This document shows positions 1-8,774 of a stretch of 64,000 nucleotides of DNA, piece after piece. The notes under the pieces are model-generated. The model was not told the DNA's origin. It saw only the letters and a list, made by a program, of their open reading frames with translations, and made no database searches. The stretch lies in contig JAAYCT010000025.1 in assembly GCA_012729635.1 (NCBI GenBank), positions 1-64,000 on the forward strand, in the 5' to 3' direction. Each line of letters begins with the position of its first letter. Position 1 is the first letter of the stretch. Source of the DNA: Clostridiaceae bacterium. Lineage in GTDB: Bacteria > Bacillota > Clostridia > Saccharofermentanales > Saccharofermentanaceae. Position numbers and translations under genes: made by a program.

Positions 1-69
1 ACATCGGAGACTTCCGGAACATCGGAGACTTCGGAAACATCGGAAACGTCCGAGACAACCGCTCCATAG
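1..69 (+). CDS. C-terminal end of an unidentified protein with a Thr-Ser-Glu repeat tail (partial)
   Basis: Frame 1 is open from the window edge to TAG at 67-69. The 22 visible residues are almost entirely repeats of Thr-Ser-Glu with one Gly variant, ending Thr-Thr-Ala-Pro. Such acidic, Ser/Thr-rich tails are common at the C-termini of Firmicute envelope proteins, including penicillin-binding proteins, but nothing here identifies the family. A strong terminator follows about 65 bases downstream, which fits the end of a plus-strand transcription unit. Confidence 0.6.
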   Translation, partial: TSETSGTSETSETSETSETTAP

Positions 70-130
70 AAGAAATTTCGGTTTCGATTCATCCTTTTCC
101 GGCAAGAAATTCTCCTGAATGGATAAAATA

Positions 131-165
131 ATAGCGCCCGATCGAAATGGATCGGGCGTTTTCTT
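131..165 (+). terminator. Rho-independent terminator
   Basis: A 9-bp perfect stem (135-143 with 150-158, arms CGCCCGATC and GATCGGGCG) with a 6-base loop is followed by TTTTCTT. It ends the plus-strand unit whose last gene stops at 69. It lies just past the end of the minus-strand lysC, so it may also limit read-through from that side. Confidence 0.85.
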
Positions 166-173
166 GCCGATAA

Positions 174-1532
174 TTACTTATTAAAAAACTCGTTGTAGAG
201 AACGCGTACCGCATACGAGCAATATTCTTCTCGTATCCCGAACATTACCGAGATCTCGGATGCGCCCTGATTGATAATTTCCAGGTTAATCCCTGCCTTG
301 GAAAGGGCTTGAGCTGCTCTTGCGGTTGTACCGACCGTATTGGCCATCGCTTCTCCGACAATCATGACGATCGCCAAATTTCGACGGACAAACACATCAT
401 CCACGTTCAACTCGTTACGAATCCGAGTTTCGATTCGAGATTGCTTTTCAGGCGATAAATCAGCGGAACGCAATACGATTGAGACCGAATCAATTCCGGA
501 AGGCATGTGTTCAATGGAAATACCTTCTTCCGCGATAATGGAGAGAACCTTAACCGCAAATCCGATTTCCCGATTCATGAGGTATTTACGGATGCTTAAT
601 GTGCAGAAACCGTTTTCTCCCGCGATGCCGGTAATCAATGAGTCATACACCGATCTTTTTGCCACAATGTATGTCCCATCCCGGGCGGGATTATTCGTGT
701 TACGTATATGAACCGGTATACCTTTTCGGAAAGCGGGATACAATGCTTCTTCATGAAGAACCGAAAAACCGGCATAAGCAAGTTCTCGCATTTCCGCGTA
801 GGTGATTTCCCGGACAGGGAACGGGTTGGTAACCAGACGAGGATTTACGGCGTATACACAGTCGACATCGGTCCAGTTTTCATATACCTTCGCATCAATA
901 GCAGAGGCAAGAATCGAACCCGTGACATCGGAGCCGCCCCGGGTAAAAGTGATGATTTCACCCTCCGGCGAATACCCATAGAATCCCGGGAATACACACA
1001 CTCCCTCGATATCGCGTAATTTTGAAAGATTGTCATAGGATTCCTGAAGTACGACCGCTCTCCCGGAAGCGACGGAAAGAAGCATACCGAAGTCTTTCGG
1101 ATCACAATACTGAGACTTCACGCCGATACTGTTGAGATAAGCGGCGACGGTAAGCGCGCAACAATGTTCACCGAGAGATTTGACGGCATCAATATATCGA
1201 TCGGTCGACTCGGGTATATTTTCGATGGTTTGAATAATGTGATCCCTGATGACCGGCAGTATTTCTTCGATTCTCAGTGCGGTTGCGATATCGGAAAAAC
1301 GATCAAAAACCCTGCTGAAATAAATGTCTCCGTCCGATCCGGCCAGTCGCTCGCCTGCCAGAGAAATCAGCAAATCGGTTACCTTGGTATCGTTTGCTGA
1401 GCGAACGCCGGGAGCGGAAACGACCACAACACTTCTTTCGGGACAGCCGATAATGATATCGCAGACCTTTTTTACCTGCGAAGCGTCCGCCAGAGAGGAT
1501 CCGCCGAATTTTGCAACGATAATATTCTTATC
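174..1532 (-). CDS. lysC: Aspartate kinase (aspartokinase)
   Basis: Phosphorylates L-aspartate with ATP, the first step of the aspartate pathway to lysine, diaminopimelate, threonine and methionine. The N-terminal amino-acid-kinase domain opens with KFGGSS and has the FTRGGSDVTG substrate region in mid-protein. The C-terminal third holds paired ACT domains, the usual site of feedback inhibition. I prefer the GTG start at 1532: a GGAAGGG ribosome site lies upstream and the protein then begins just before the KFGGSS strand, as in relatives. An in-frame ATG at 1556 is the alternative, but it would leave only about 10 bases of leader after the predicted promoter. At about 452 aa it is a monofunctional, thrA-like (longer) aspartokinase. 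asd (57 kb) and ddh (25 kb) belong to the same pathway but are not linked to it. Confidence 0.93.
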   Translation of the reverse strand, partial: DKNIIVAKFGGSSLADASQVKKVCDIIIGCPERSVVVVSAPGVRSANDTKVTDLLISLAGERLAGSDGDIYFSRVFDRFSDIATALRIEEILPVIRDHIIQTIENIPESTDRYIDAVKSLGEHCCALTVAAYLNSIGVKSQYCDPKDFGMLLSVASGRAVVLQESYDNLSKLRDIEGVCVFPGFYGYSPEGEIITFTRGGSDVTGSILASAIDAKVYENWTDVDCVYAVNPRLVTNPFPVREITYAEMRELAYAGFSVLHEEALYPAFRKGIPVHIRNTNNPARDGTYIVAKRSVYDSLITGIAGENGFCTLSIRKYLMNREIGFAVKVLSIIAEEGISIEHMPSGIDSVSIVLRSADLSPEKQSRIETRIRNELNVDDVFVRRNLAIVMIVGEAMANTVGTTARAAQALSKAGINLEIINQGASEISVMFGIREEYCSYAVRVLYNEFFNK

Positions 1533-1572
1533 CACTGGGTAGTATTTCCCTTCCATTGGTTCAATTGAATCA

Positions 1573-1601
1573 ATTATAATGACAGACGATCCATTATTCA
1601 A
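1573..1601 (-). promoter_or_regulatory. Sigma-A type promoter of lysC
   Basis: On the minus strand TTGAAT (1601-1596) is separated by exactly 17 bases from a perfect TATAAT (1578-1573). Transcription would start near 1566, about 34 bases before the GTG at 1532. Confidence 0.7.
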
Positions 1602-1621
1602 GAAAAAAGTAAAATGTGTAT

Positions 1622-1650
1622 TTGCTTTTCGCTTGTATTCCGTGTATTCT
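1622..1650 (+). promoter_or_regulatory. Candidate promoter of yqeG
   Basis: TTGCTT (1622-1627), a 17-base spacer and TATTCT (1645-1650). The predicted transcript would start near 1657, about 20 bases ahead of the CTG at 1678. The hexamers are imperfect, so this is a moderate prediction. Confidence 0.4.
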
Positions 1651-1677
1651 CGTGGATGAATCAAAGGAGGCGATTAT

Positions 1678-2175
1678 CTGATTCTTTCTAAAAATCTGAT
1701 TCCGGATCGCGTTGTTCAAAAAGTATCCGAGTTTCCTTTTCAAGAATGGAAGGAGAAGGGATATGCATTTGCTTTTCTTGACTTGGACAACACGATTTCG
1801 AAGGATCGTGCGACGGAACCGGACGAGTATTCGTTTGAGGTCATTCGCTTAATAAGGACGGCGGGATTTCAGCCTTGCTTGGTATCCAATGCAAAATCAT
1901 CAAGATCCGCGGCATTTGCTACGTCTCTGGGAATTCCTTTCATTGACTATGCCGGGAAACCCTCTCCCAAAGGTGTTTTTCGCGCGATTCAAATAATGAA
2001 TGCAAATAAGGAACGTTGTATAATGTTCGGCGACCAGATTTTTACCGACATTTTGGCGGCCAAGAGAGCAGGAATCATGGCTGTTCTCGTGGAGCCATAC
2101 GATAAAAAAGAAATTTTCTACGTCCGACTGAAAAGAATTCCGGAATGGATCATCAGAAATATTTACGGTTTTTAA
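1678..2175 (+). CDS. yqeG: YqeG-family HAD-type phosphatase, apparent CTG start
   Basis: A 165-residue HAD-superfamily phosphatase of the YqeG type (related to phosphatidylglycerophosphatase GEP4; physiological substrate in bacteria uncertain). The nucleophile motif is FLDLDNT with Asp35 and Asp37, the Ser-Asn motif is LVSNAKSSR, Lys is in GKPSPKGVF and the acidic motif is MFGDQIFTDI. The frame is closed by TGA at 1657-1659 and contains no ATG, GTG or TTG before the TTG inside the DxD motif at 1783, which would delete the nucleophile. A perfect AGGAGG at 1665-1670 lies 7 bases before CTG 1678, and starting there gives the usual YqeG N-terminus (hydrophobic, then Ile-Pro-Asp). Neighbour efp is on the same strand. 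Sequencing error is the alternative explanation. Confidence 0.88.
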   Translation: MILSKNLIPDRVVQKVSEFPFQEWKEKGYAFAFLDLDNTISKDRATEPDEYSFEVIRLIRTAGFQPCLVSNAKSSRSAAFATSLGIPFIDYAGKPSPKGVFRAIQIMNANKERCIMFGDQIFTDILAAKRAGIMAVLVEPYDKKEIFYVRLKRIPEWIIRNIYGF

Positions 2176-2183
2176 ACAATACC

Positions 2184-2212
2184 TTGCGAATATTGTACCG
2201 GTAAAGTAGAAT
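2184..2212 (+). promoter_or_regulatory. Candidate promoter of efp and the asp23-recN operon
   Basis: TTGCGA (2184-2189), a 17-base spacer and TAGAAT (2207-2212), lying in the 98-base gap between yqeG and efp. Confidence 0.5.
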
Positions 2213-2273
2213 TTTATAGACGAAAACATATGATAATTAGGTCCTGTGGGATTGAGTAGGAGAGGGGAAATAT

Positions 2274-2831
2274 ATGATCAGTGCGGGAGAATTCAGAAAC
2301 GGATTAACATTTGAGATGGATGGCCAGGTTTTTCAGGTCGTTGAGTTTCAGCATGTTAAACCCGGCAAGGGATCGGCTTTTGTACGCACCAAATACAAGA
2401 ATGTGAAGACCGGCGCGGTCGTGGAGAGATCCTTTAATCCGAACGAGAAATTCGAACAGGCACAACTCGACAGAAATGATATGCAATTTATATATTCCGA
2501 CGGGGATCTTTATTACTTCATGGATCTTGCTACCTACGAGCAAAGACCCATTTCTAAGGACAGCATCGGAGACGGTATCCGATTCTTAAAGGAAGAAATG
2601 ACCTGCAAAGTTTTGTCGTATCAGGGTGAAGTGTTCGGAGTGGAGCTTCCGATTACCGTAGAACTTGAGATTACGGAATGTGAACCCGGAGTTAAGGGGG
2701 ATACAGCAACAAATGCAACGAAATTGGCGTTGCTGGAGACCGGCGCAACGGTGAAGGTGCCGTTATTTGTCAATCAGAACGAGATGATCCGTGTGGATAC
2801 GCGTACCGGTGAATATTTGGAGCGAGCATAA
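2274..2831 (+). CDS. efp: Translation elongation factor P
   Basis: EF-P binds the ribosome between the P and E sites and relieves stalling at consecutive prolines. The 185-residue length is typical. The N-terminal KOW-like domain carries the modification loop KPGKGSAF (Lys near residue 32 would be the modified residue), followed by two OB domains. The C-terminal part has the family pattern ending in [19 protein letters not shown] ribosome site precedes the ATG. In Bacillus this gene sits upstream of the spoIIIA operon; here it is followed directly by asp23. Confidence 0.97.
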   Translation: MISAGEFRNGLTFEMDGQVFQVVEFQHVKPGKGSAFVRTKYKNVKTGAVVERSFNPNEKFEQAQLDRNDMQFIYSDGDLYYFMDLATYEQRPISKDSIGDGIRFLKEEMTCKVLSYQGEVFGVELPITVELEITECEPGVKGDTATNATKLALLETGATVKVPLFVNQNEMIRVDTRTGEYLERA

Positions 2832-2858
2832 TCGTTTTGATTGTCTTTGGGGGATCGT

Positions 2859-3239
2859 ATGAGCGAGAACAAGCAAATCGAATCCATTAAGGGTGAACGG
2901 TCCATGTCCAAAGGGTTTGTTGCTCAGTACGCCGCGGAAGCTGCTCTACAGACGAAAGGGGTGGCACGTTTGATGCCGTCTGCAGGTGTAGCAGTCAAAG
3001 AATCTCTCGGAGTTCTTCACGAAGGTAAGGGCGTTAGTGTTGTTTTCCATGAGAATGATGATGGCTTTGTGTCAGTAACCGTATACCCGGTAATCTATTA
3101 TGGTATGATAATACCTGAGGTGGCTTGGTCGATTCAGGAGAGGGTGAAGGCGGATGTCGAACGCTTTACCGGACTTGTGGTCGAAGCGGTGGACGTTCAT
3201 GTTTGCGGTGTAGTAACAAGAGAGGAGAATCAAGGTTGA
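2859..3239 (+). CDS. Asp23/Gls24-family alkaline shock protein
   Basis: A 126-residue soluble member of the Asp23 (DUF322) family, cell-envelope stress proteins that collect at the membrane through AmaP. The central region shows the beta-rich core VTVYPVIYYGMIIPEVA and the conserved helix with Ile-Gln-Glu-Arg-Val-Lys and Val-Glu-Arg-Phe-Thr-Gly. I chose ATG 2859 because GGGGGA lies just upstream; an in-frame TTG at 2841 lacks a ribosome site. The stop codon overlaps the TTG start of the next gene. It is comparable to Bacillus YqhY, which also lies upstream of nusB. Confidence 0.88.
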   Translation: MSENKQIESIKGERSMSKGFVAQYAAEAALQTKGVARLMPSAGVAVKESLGVLHEGKGVSVVFHENDDGFVSVTVYPVIYYGMIIPEVAWSIQERVKADVERFTGLVVEAVDVHVCGVVTREENQG

Positions 3240-3787
3240 ATCAGGTCATTCGATTTGTTTTGATTATTTATTCCTTTATTTTGGCATTGCTCTCCGTTGT
3301 GCTTCTTTACGCATTATTTGATACTACTTTTTTCGGTCAGATTTTATCTCCGCTTACCGGTGTGGTGACGGACCCCGTCAATAAATTTATTTATCTTGCG
3401 ATTGTTCTGTTACTGATGGCTTCTTGTGTATCCACGGCTTCTTATGCCATATTATCCGGAAAACTCAGCAGGACTCGAATCCGTCAGACCGATATCGGAT
3501 CGGTTGACATCGGTGTTGATGCGATGGAAAGCATCGCCCTGAATTCTGCGAAGAGTGCCCAAGTCGGTATCAAATCCGCTAAGGCGCATGTTTCTTCCGC
3601 AAAAAACGGCGCAATCCGGGTGCGAATATATACAGTGCTGTACTCAAATGTTGAAATTCCGGCAATGATGGCAAAGGTTCAGGAGAGGATCAAGAAGGAT
3701 ATCGAAAGATACACCGGAATCACGGTTGAGTCAGTTTCCGTGAAGGTAAGCCGGGTCGAACCGGTAGTCGCCAAGGTGGAAAGATAA
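3236..3787 (+). CDS. amaP: Membrane-anchored Asp23-family protein (AmaP-like)
   Basis: 183 residues with two predicted N-terminal transmembrane helices (about residues 5-27 and 47-72), followed by a C-terminal Asp23-like domain with the same IQERIKKDIERYTG-type helix as its upstream neighbour (here VQERIKKDIERYTG). In Staphylococcus AmaP anchors Asp23 at the membrane, and the pairing here suggests the same. The start is TTG 3236, overlapping the previous stop (TTGA) with AGAGGAG upstream. A small DUF2273 membrane protein follows after 5 bases, the usual companion. Confidence 0.82.
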   Translation: MNQVIRFVLIIYSFILALLSVVLLYALFDTTFFGQILSPLTGVVTDPVNKFIYLAIVLLLMASCVSTASYAILSGKLSRTRIRQTDIGSVDIGVDAMESIALNSAKSAQVGIKSAKAHVSSAKNGAIRVRIYTVLYSNVEIPAMMAKVQERIKKDIERYTGITVESVSVKVSRVEPVVAKVER

Positions 3788-3792
3788 TTCCG

Positions 3793-4029
3793 ATGAGAGC
3801 TTTCTTTGCTAAAATTCTCGAGATGATAAAAGATCGGAATGCCGGGTTGATCGGTGCGCTTTCCGGGTTTGTTTTAGCATTGCTTCTTGTGATTTTCGGT
3901 TTTTTTAAAACATTGTTTATACTTATTGTAACCCTAATCGGATATCTGTTGGGTGTTCGGCTTTTTTCGGATAAGGAGAAACTTAAAAACTTCATGGATA
4001 AATTGATTCCTCCCGGGAGGTTTCGATGA
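3793..4029 (+). CDS. DUF2273 small membrane protein
   Basis: 78 residues with a charged N-terminal helix, two hydrophobic segments (about 17-37 and 39-55) and a basic C-terminus. The sequence and position between amaP and nusB match the DUF2273 family found with Asp23 genes. Its exact role is unknown; it probably acts with AmaP at the membrane in envelope stress. Its stop overlaps the nusB start (ATGA). Confidence 0.82.
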   Translation: MRAFFAKILEMIKDRNAGLIGALSGFVLALLLVIFGFFKTLFILIVTLIGYLLGVRLFSDKEKLKNFMDKLIPPGRFR

Positions 4030-4430
4030 GCAGGAGAGAGTCGCGCGAGGCCGCTTTTCGGTTTCTCTATCAATTGGAGTTCCGGACGGATGACCCACAG
4101 GATCAGCTGGAAATTTTTTTGGAGAATTATTCGCTTCAGGAAAATGATCTGGACTTTTTCAAAATGATTGTAACGGGTGTTTCTGAGAAGAAAAAAGCTC
4201 TGGACGAGATTTATTCGCCTTATTTAATCGGATGGAAAATTGATCGTATACCAAAGACGGATTTGATCTTACTCCGAATAGCGTGTTACGAAATGCTATT
4301 TGTTGATTCGATACCAAACAGCGTATCAATCAGTGAAGCCATAATCCTTGCAAAACGATACAGCTCCGAGGAGGCAAAAAAATATATCAACGCAATTCTC
4401 GGAAAGGTTGGCTCTGAGGAAGCGAAATGA
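4026..4430 (+). CDS. nusB: Transcription antitermination factor NusB
   Basis: 134 residues, the normal length. NusB with NusE (S10) binds boxA RNA and promotes antitermination and rRNA maturation. The N-terminus has the family pattern SRREAA-like (SRRESREAAFRFLYQLEF), and the C-terminal helices contain RIACYEMLF and the signature SISEAIILAKRYSSEE. It overlaps xseA by four bases (ATGA), indicating translational coupling. Confidence 0.95.
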   Translation: MSRRESREAAFRFLYQLEFRTDDPQDQLEIFLENYSLQENDLDFFKMIVTGVSEKKKALDEIYSPYLIGWKIDRIPKTDLILLRIACYEMLFVDSIPNSVSISEAIILAKRYSSEEAKKYINAILGKVGSEEAK

Positions 4431-5644
4431 GTGATATTCTGTCGGTAGCGCAACTCAACCGATATGTGAATGACCTTTTATCGGCGGATCCCAATACCGC
4501 TTCGGTTTCGGTGAGCGGCGAAATTTCCGGATATAAAAGATATCCTTCCGGTCATGCATATTTTCAATTGAAAGATTACGAAGCACAGGTATCCTGCGTT
4601 CTTTTTCGCGGCCATTTTCAGAATTTGATGTTTGAACCCGAGGACGGACAAAAGGTGGTCGTCACCGCAAGAGCATCGCTGTATGAGCAGGACGGACGTT
4701 TTCAACTCGTAGTATACGCAATGAAAACAGACGGTATCGGCGATTTGTTTCGTCAGTTTGAAAATTTAAAGACACAGCTGAAAACGGAAGGTCTTTTTGA
4801 CGAATCGCACAAAAAGAGAATTCCATTTATTCCCAATACGATCGGGGTCGTTACATCTCCCAAAGGGGCGGTCATCCGTGACATTATCCATGTCTTGTCC
4901 CGAAGATATCCGGGCTTCCGGTTGATTCTTTTTCCGTCCGCCGTTCAGGGACAAGACGCAAAAAACCAATTGCGTGAAGGGATTGAGTATTTTGACAAAA
5001 CAGGGAAGGCAGATGTTGTGATTCTTGCACGTGGAGGAGGGTCGATTGAAGACCTTTGGGCTTTTAATGACGAGGAGCTGGCTCGAGCCATTTATCGATC
5101 AAAAGTGCCGGTCATTTCGGCGGTCGGACACGAAACGGATTTTACGATATCTGATTTTGTCGCAGATCTAAGGGCACCGACACCCTCTGCGGCGGCTGAG
5201 CTTGTGGTGCCCGATAAGGCGTTGTTGAAAAAAAGGTTACTCGAATATAACAAATTACTTAATAATTCCATTCAACATTTCTTTTCACGGCTCCGTGGGG
5301 ATCTTGAAACGAAAACATCTCATCGGGCACTCATTTCTCCCAAAATGAGATTCGAGGCGGAATTTCAAAGATTTGACTCTGTTATATACCGAATGAACAA
5401 CGCGTTCGCTTCTGGAATGATTCAGAAAAAGTCGTTCTGTAGTATACTGATTGAAAAGCTACATGCATTGAGTCCGAATTCAGTTTTGAATCGCGGTTAC
5501 GCGATTGTTACCGATCCGGCTTCGAACGTTATTTCGGACATATCCGGCGTTAAAACGGGTCAATCTATCGATATCCGGATGAATAACGGCATAATCGGCG
5601 CAGAAGTATTACGTGTTGTTTCGGGAGGCGAAAATGGAACCTGA
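4427..5644 (+). CDS. xseA: Exodeoxyribonuclease VII large subunit
   Basis: 405 residues. With XseB it forms the nuclease that degrades single-stranded DNA to acid-soluble pieces. An N-terminal OB domain (residues about 1-100, with the GEISGYKRYPSGHAYFQLKD signature) binds DNA. The central catalytic region holds SPKGAVIRDI, ARGGGS, GHETDFTISD and DLRAPTPSAAAEL, followed by a coiled-coil C-terminus where small subunits dock. The start overlaps the nusB stop and xseB follows, the standard order. Confidence 0.96.
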   Translation: MSDILSVAQLNRYVNDLLSADPNTASVSVSGEISGYKRYPSGHAYFQLKDYEAQVSCVLFRGHFQNLMFEPEDGQKVVVTARASLYEQDGRFQLVVYAMKTDGIGDLFRQFENLKTQLKTEGLFDESHKKRIPFIPNTIGVVTSPKGAVIRDIIHVLSRRYPGFRLILFPSAVQGQDAKNQLREGIEYFDKTGKADVVILARGGGSIEDLWAFNDEELARAIYRSKVPVISAVGHETDFTISDFVADLRAPTPSAAAELVVPDKALLKKRLLEYNKLLNNSIQHFFSRLRGDLETKTSHRALISPKMRFEAEFQRFDSVIYRMNNAFASGMIQKKSFCSILIEKLHALSPNSVLNRGYAIVTDPASNVISDISGVKTGQSIDIRMNNGIIGAEVLRVVSGGENGT

Positions 5645-5897
5645 CAATATTTCCGAACTCAGTTATGAAGAAGCAGTGTCCGAACTGGAAAAAATCATCC
5701 GAAAACTTGAAAACGGTCAAGTCGGTCTGGAAGAGTCGCTTAAGCTATACTCAAAAGGTGCCGAATTGGCAAAATATTGCTCCGATCAGTTGGCAGAAGC
5801 CGAGAAAAAACTTATGATCCTTTCACGGAATTCGGAAGGCGAATGGACCGAATCGAAATTCGATGCTGACGAAACAGACGGTCGGGTGTCGAATTGA
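5634..5897 (+). CDS. xseB: Exodeoxyribonuclease VII small subunit
   Basis: 87 residues; the family signature is SYEEAVSELEKIIRKLENG followed by LEESLKLYSKGAEL. Several copies bind the coiled-coil tail of XseA. ATG 5634 has GGGAGG five bases upstream and overlaps the end of xseA by 11 bases. It overlaps ispA by four bases (TTGA). Confidence 0.95.
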   Translation: MEPDNISELSYEEAVSELEKIIRKLENGQVGLEESLKLYSKGAELAKYCSDQLAEAEKKLMILSRNSEGEWTESKFDADETDGRVSN

Positions 5898-6796
5898 CGG
5901 AAGATAGCTTTACTGAGGTACGACAAGTCGTAACGGAAAAAGTGAACCGGTTTCTTCAAAACGTTTTCAACGAATATGAGACGGACCTAACTGCGCAGGC
6001 CGCTCTTTATAGTCTGTTGGGCGGAGGAAAGCGTCTTCGACCTTTATTGACCATGATAATCGGAGAAATGCTTTCCGTTCCGGAAGATATATTGATTCCG
6101 TTTGCGGGTTCGATCGAAATGATTCATACCTATTCATTAATTCACGATGACCTGCCTTGTATGGACGATGATTCCATTCGCAGAGGTCGTGCGACCTGCC
6201 ATGTTGAATACGACGAAGCAACGGCGCTTCTGGCCGGTGATGCGCTTTTAAATCGAGCCTATGAAATTCTTTTTGAGGAATGTATCTCAGGATCGAAGGA
6301 AAAAGGTAAAGCGGCATCCTATATCGCGCGATGCTCCGGAATCGGTGGAATGATCGGCGGACAATCCGAAGATATTCATGCAATGATTCATTCGATTTCT
6401 CCGGAGAGTCTCTACTCTCTTCATAAAAAGAAAACCGGGGCGCTGATATCTGCTTCGATTCTTGTACCGCATATTTTGAAGGGCGAGTATTCTCGATCCG
6501 AAGAGACCCGGGATTTCCTTTTCTCTTTTGCGGAACATCTCGGCCTGTCCTTTCAAATCAAAGATGATCTTCTTGATTATTCCTCGACCACTTCCTTGAT
6601 GGGCAAGACGGTAGGGAAGGATGAGAAGGCAGGAAAGGCAACATTTGTAACCGTATTTGGGCTTCAGAAGGCTAGATCTTTATACGACATGGAGATGAAA
6701 GCGGTATACCATGCCTTGAATGGTCTCGCCCGATTGGGGTACAATACGGTTTTGATCACTGATCTCACCGACGTAATCCATGAAAGAGAGAATTGA
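5894..6796 (+). CDS. ispA: Polyprenyl (farnesyl/geranylgeranyl) diphosphate synthase
   Basis: Condenses isopentenyl diphosphate with allylic diphosphates to make farnesyl (or longer) diphosphate. Both aspartate-rich motifs are present: DDLPCMDDD (first, with two residues inserted before the second Asp group as in bacterial type II enzymes) and KDDLLDY (second). GGGKRLRP near residue 40 is the typical N-terminal substrate motif. At 300 aa it matches the IspA family. The start is TTG overlapping xseB. dxs follows, so both ends of the isoprenoid route are co-transcribed. Confidence 0.94.
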   Translation: MTEDSFTEVRQVVTEKVNRFLQNVFNEYETDLTAQAALYSLLGGGKRLRPLLTMIIGEMLSVPEDILIPFAGSIEMIHTYSLIHDDLPCMDDDSIRRGRATCHVEYDEATALLAGDALLNRAYEILFEECISGSKEKGKAASYIARCSGIGGMIGGQSEDIHAMIHSISPESLYSLHKKKTGALISASILVPHILKGEYSRSEETRDFLFSFAEHLGLSFQIKDDLLDYSSTTSLMGKTVGKDEKAGKATFVTVFGLQKARSLYDMEMKAVYHALNGLARLGYNTVLITDLTDVIHEREN

Positions 6797-6804
6797 GTAG
6801 TCCG

Positions 6805-8676
6805 ATGTCCGATATTTTGAATCGAATATCCGATCCTTCCATGTTAACGGATCTGTCTGACGATGACAGACAGGATCTTGCTGTCGAAATCAGGGAGAAA
6901 ATCATTCAGAATGTTTCCAAGAACGGGGGACATTTGGCTTCCAATCTCGGAGTTATAGAATTGACCATTGCCTTGTTGTCCTGTTTTCGACCTCCGGAAG
7001 ATCAAATTGTTTTTGATGTCGGTCATCAATGCTATACGTATAAAATATTGACCGGAAGATCTGACGATTTTTGCTCATTGCGCTTAATCAACGGAATTTC
7101 TGGCTTTCCTTCACGAAAAGAGAGCCGGTATGACTGCTTTGGCACCGGTCACAGCAGCACGTCTATATCCGCCGCTCTCGGACTATTACGCGCAAAAAAG
7201 CTTTCCGGGGAGACGGGAAGAGTAATTGCCGTTATCGGTGACGGCGCGTTATCGGGGGGGATGGCTTACGAGGCGTTAAATGATGCGGGTCAGTACGGTG
7301 AAAACTTAATTGTGATACTAAACGATAATCAAATGTCGATCGATCGAAATGTCGGTGCAATTTCAAGACATCTGGACTCTCTTCGATCAACGTCGGCATA
7401 TCTGAGAACAAAAGACAGAACCGAGAAAATTCTCCATCGTATCCCGCTCCTCGGTAAGCCCGTATATCGTCTTCTTTTGTTTTTCAAAGACTTAATCCGT
7501 ATGATTGTACACAGAAAGAACCCGGTCATATTCGAAAGCCTCGGATTCCGGTATTACGGACCTTTTGACGGTCATGACATCGCGACGTTAATTAAAAAAT
7601 TTCGCGTTATTCGCGAGCTGAATCAGCCGATTCTTATCCATGTGTGCACCCGAAAGGGCAAAGGATATAATCCGGCGGAAGAAATGCCGTCGCAATACCA
7701 CGGGGTTGCTCCGTTTGACGTTGAAATCGGTTTCAGTAACGGTTCTTCCAAGTCCTTTACCTCCGCCTTTTCCGAAAGCATCGTTCAAATATCGGAGATA
7801 AACAACGACGTCGTTGCGATTTCGGCGGGCATGATGTCAAGCTCGGGACTGGATATGTTCAAGAATCGGTACCCGAATCGATTTTTTGATGTCGGGATAG
7901 CCGAAGAACATGCGGTAACGCTTGCCGCCGGTTTTGCTGCCAACGGCGCGATTCCGATTATCGTTATGTACTCTACTTTTCTTCAAAGAAGCTACGATCA
8001 GGTTCTTCATGACATTTGCCTTCAAAATCTACATGTAATTATAGCGATTGACCGGGCCGGTGTTGTCGGGGCGGACGGACCGACGCATCAAGGTCTTTAT
8101 GATATCTCCATGCTTTATGCGATGCCGAATATTGAATTGCTTGCGCCGAGAGATTACGCGGACCTTCATTCCATGTTTGATTACGCCGTGAATACAACAA
8201 ACGGTCCCGTAGCAATACGATATCCGAGAGCAAGCGAAAAGAAATTAACTTCCGTTCCCAATGAAAAGGGCGTCGAAAGTCAGCAATTGGCGATGGGTTC
8301 GGATGTGGTCATTTTTTCCGTCGGTTCCATGACACCGGAAGCCTACGATGCTGTTGAGATTCTACATAATGAGGGCATTTCCTGCGAGCTTATTGATTTA
8401 AAGAAAATTAAACCGATCAGTGAAGAGATGATTCTCAAAGCTTCCGAAGGAAAGCGCTTGATTGTTTGCTGTGAAGAGGGTGTGCCGTCCGGGGGTGTAT
8501 CCTCACAGATCGGCATGATTCTTGCGAGGAACCGTATTCACACCGCTTATATTTGCTTGAATATCGGGTGCGAAAACATTGTAATCGGAACAAGAAATGA
8601 AAATCTTGCGCTTCAGGGAATGGACTGCACTTCTATTGCGAAAAGGATCGCCGGGGAGATAAATAATAGTCCATAA
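6805..8676 (+). CDS. dxs: 1-deoxy-D-xylulose-5-phosphate synthase
   Basis: A thiamine-diphosphate enzyme joining pyruvate and glyceraldehyde 3-phosphate, the entry to the MEP isoprenoid pathway and to thiamine and pyridoxal. About 623 residues, as usual. Seen: FDVGHQCYTYKILTGR, the ThDP motif GDGALSGGMAYEALN...NDNQMSID, YGPFDGHDI and the transketolase pyrimidine-binding region with DVGIAEEHAVTLAAG. ATG 6805 matches the family N-terminus; an in-frame TTG at 6793 overlapping ispA is possible. It belongs to the operon running from asp23 to recN. Confidence 0.96.
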   Translation: MSDILNRISDPSMLTDLSDDDRQDLAVEIREKIIQNVSKNGGHLASNLGVIELTIALLSCFRPPEDQIVFDVGHQCYTYKILTGRSDDFCSLRLINGISGFPSRKESRYDCFGTGHSSTSISAALGLLRAKKLSGETGRVIAVIGDGALSGGMAYEALNDAGQYGENLIVILNDNQMSIDRNVGAISRHLDSLRSTSAYLRTKDRTEKILHRIPLLGKPVYRLLLFFKDLIRMIVHRKNPVIFESLGFRYYGPFDGHDIATLIKKFRVIRELNQPILIHVCTRKGKGYNPAEEMPSQYHGVAPFDVEIGFSNGSSKSFTSAFSESIVQISEINNDVVAISAGMMSSSGLDMFKNRYPNRFFDVGIAEEHAVTLAAGFAANGAIPIIVMYSTFLQRSYDQVLHDICLQNLHVIIAIDRAGVVGADGPTHQGLYDISMLYAMPNIELLAPRDYADLHSMFDYAVNTTNGPVAIRYPRASEKKLTSVPNEKGVESQQLAMGSDVVIFSVGSMTPEAYDAVEILHNEGISCELIDLKKIKPISEEMILKASEGKRLIVCCEEGVPSGGVSSQIGMILARNRIHTAYICLNIGCENIVIGTRNENLALQGMDCTSIAKRIAGEINNSP

Positions 8677-8774
8677 GAATGGCTGTGCTGACCTTTGCGT
8701 ATATCATGGTGCATTTTTATCATCCGATATGTATAATTTATTGTATGGGGCCTGAAAAGGCACGGAGGATTTCT

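Noticed and set aside
1-69. Short tandem repeats at the window edge considered as a CRISPR or DNA repeat array
   Set aside because: The period is nine bases in frame, encoding Thr-Ser-Glu; it is a low-complexity protein tail without spacers.
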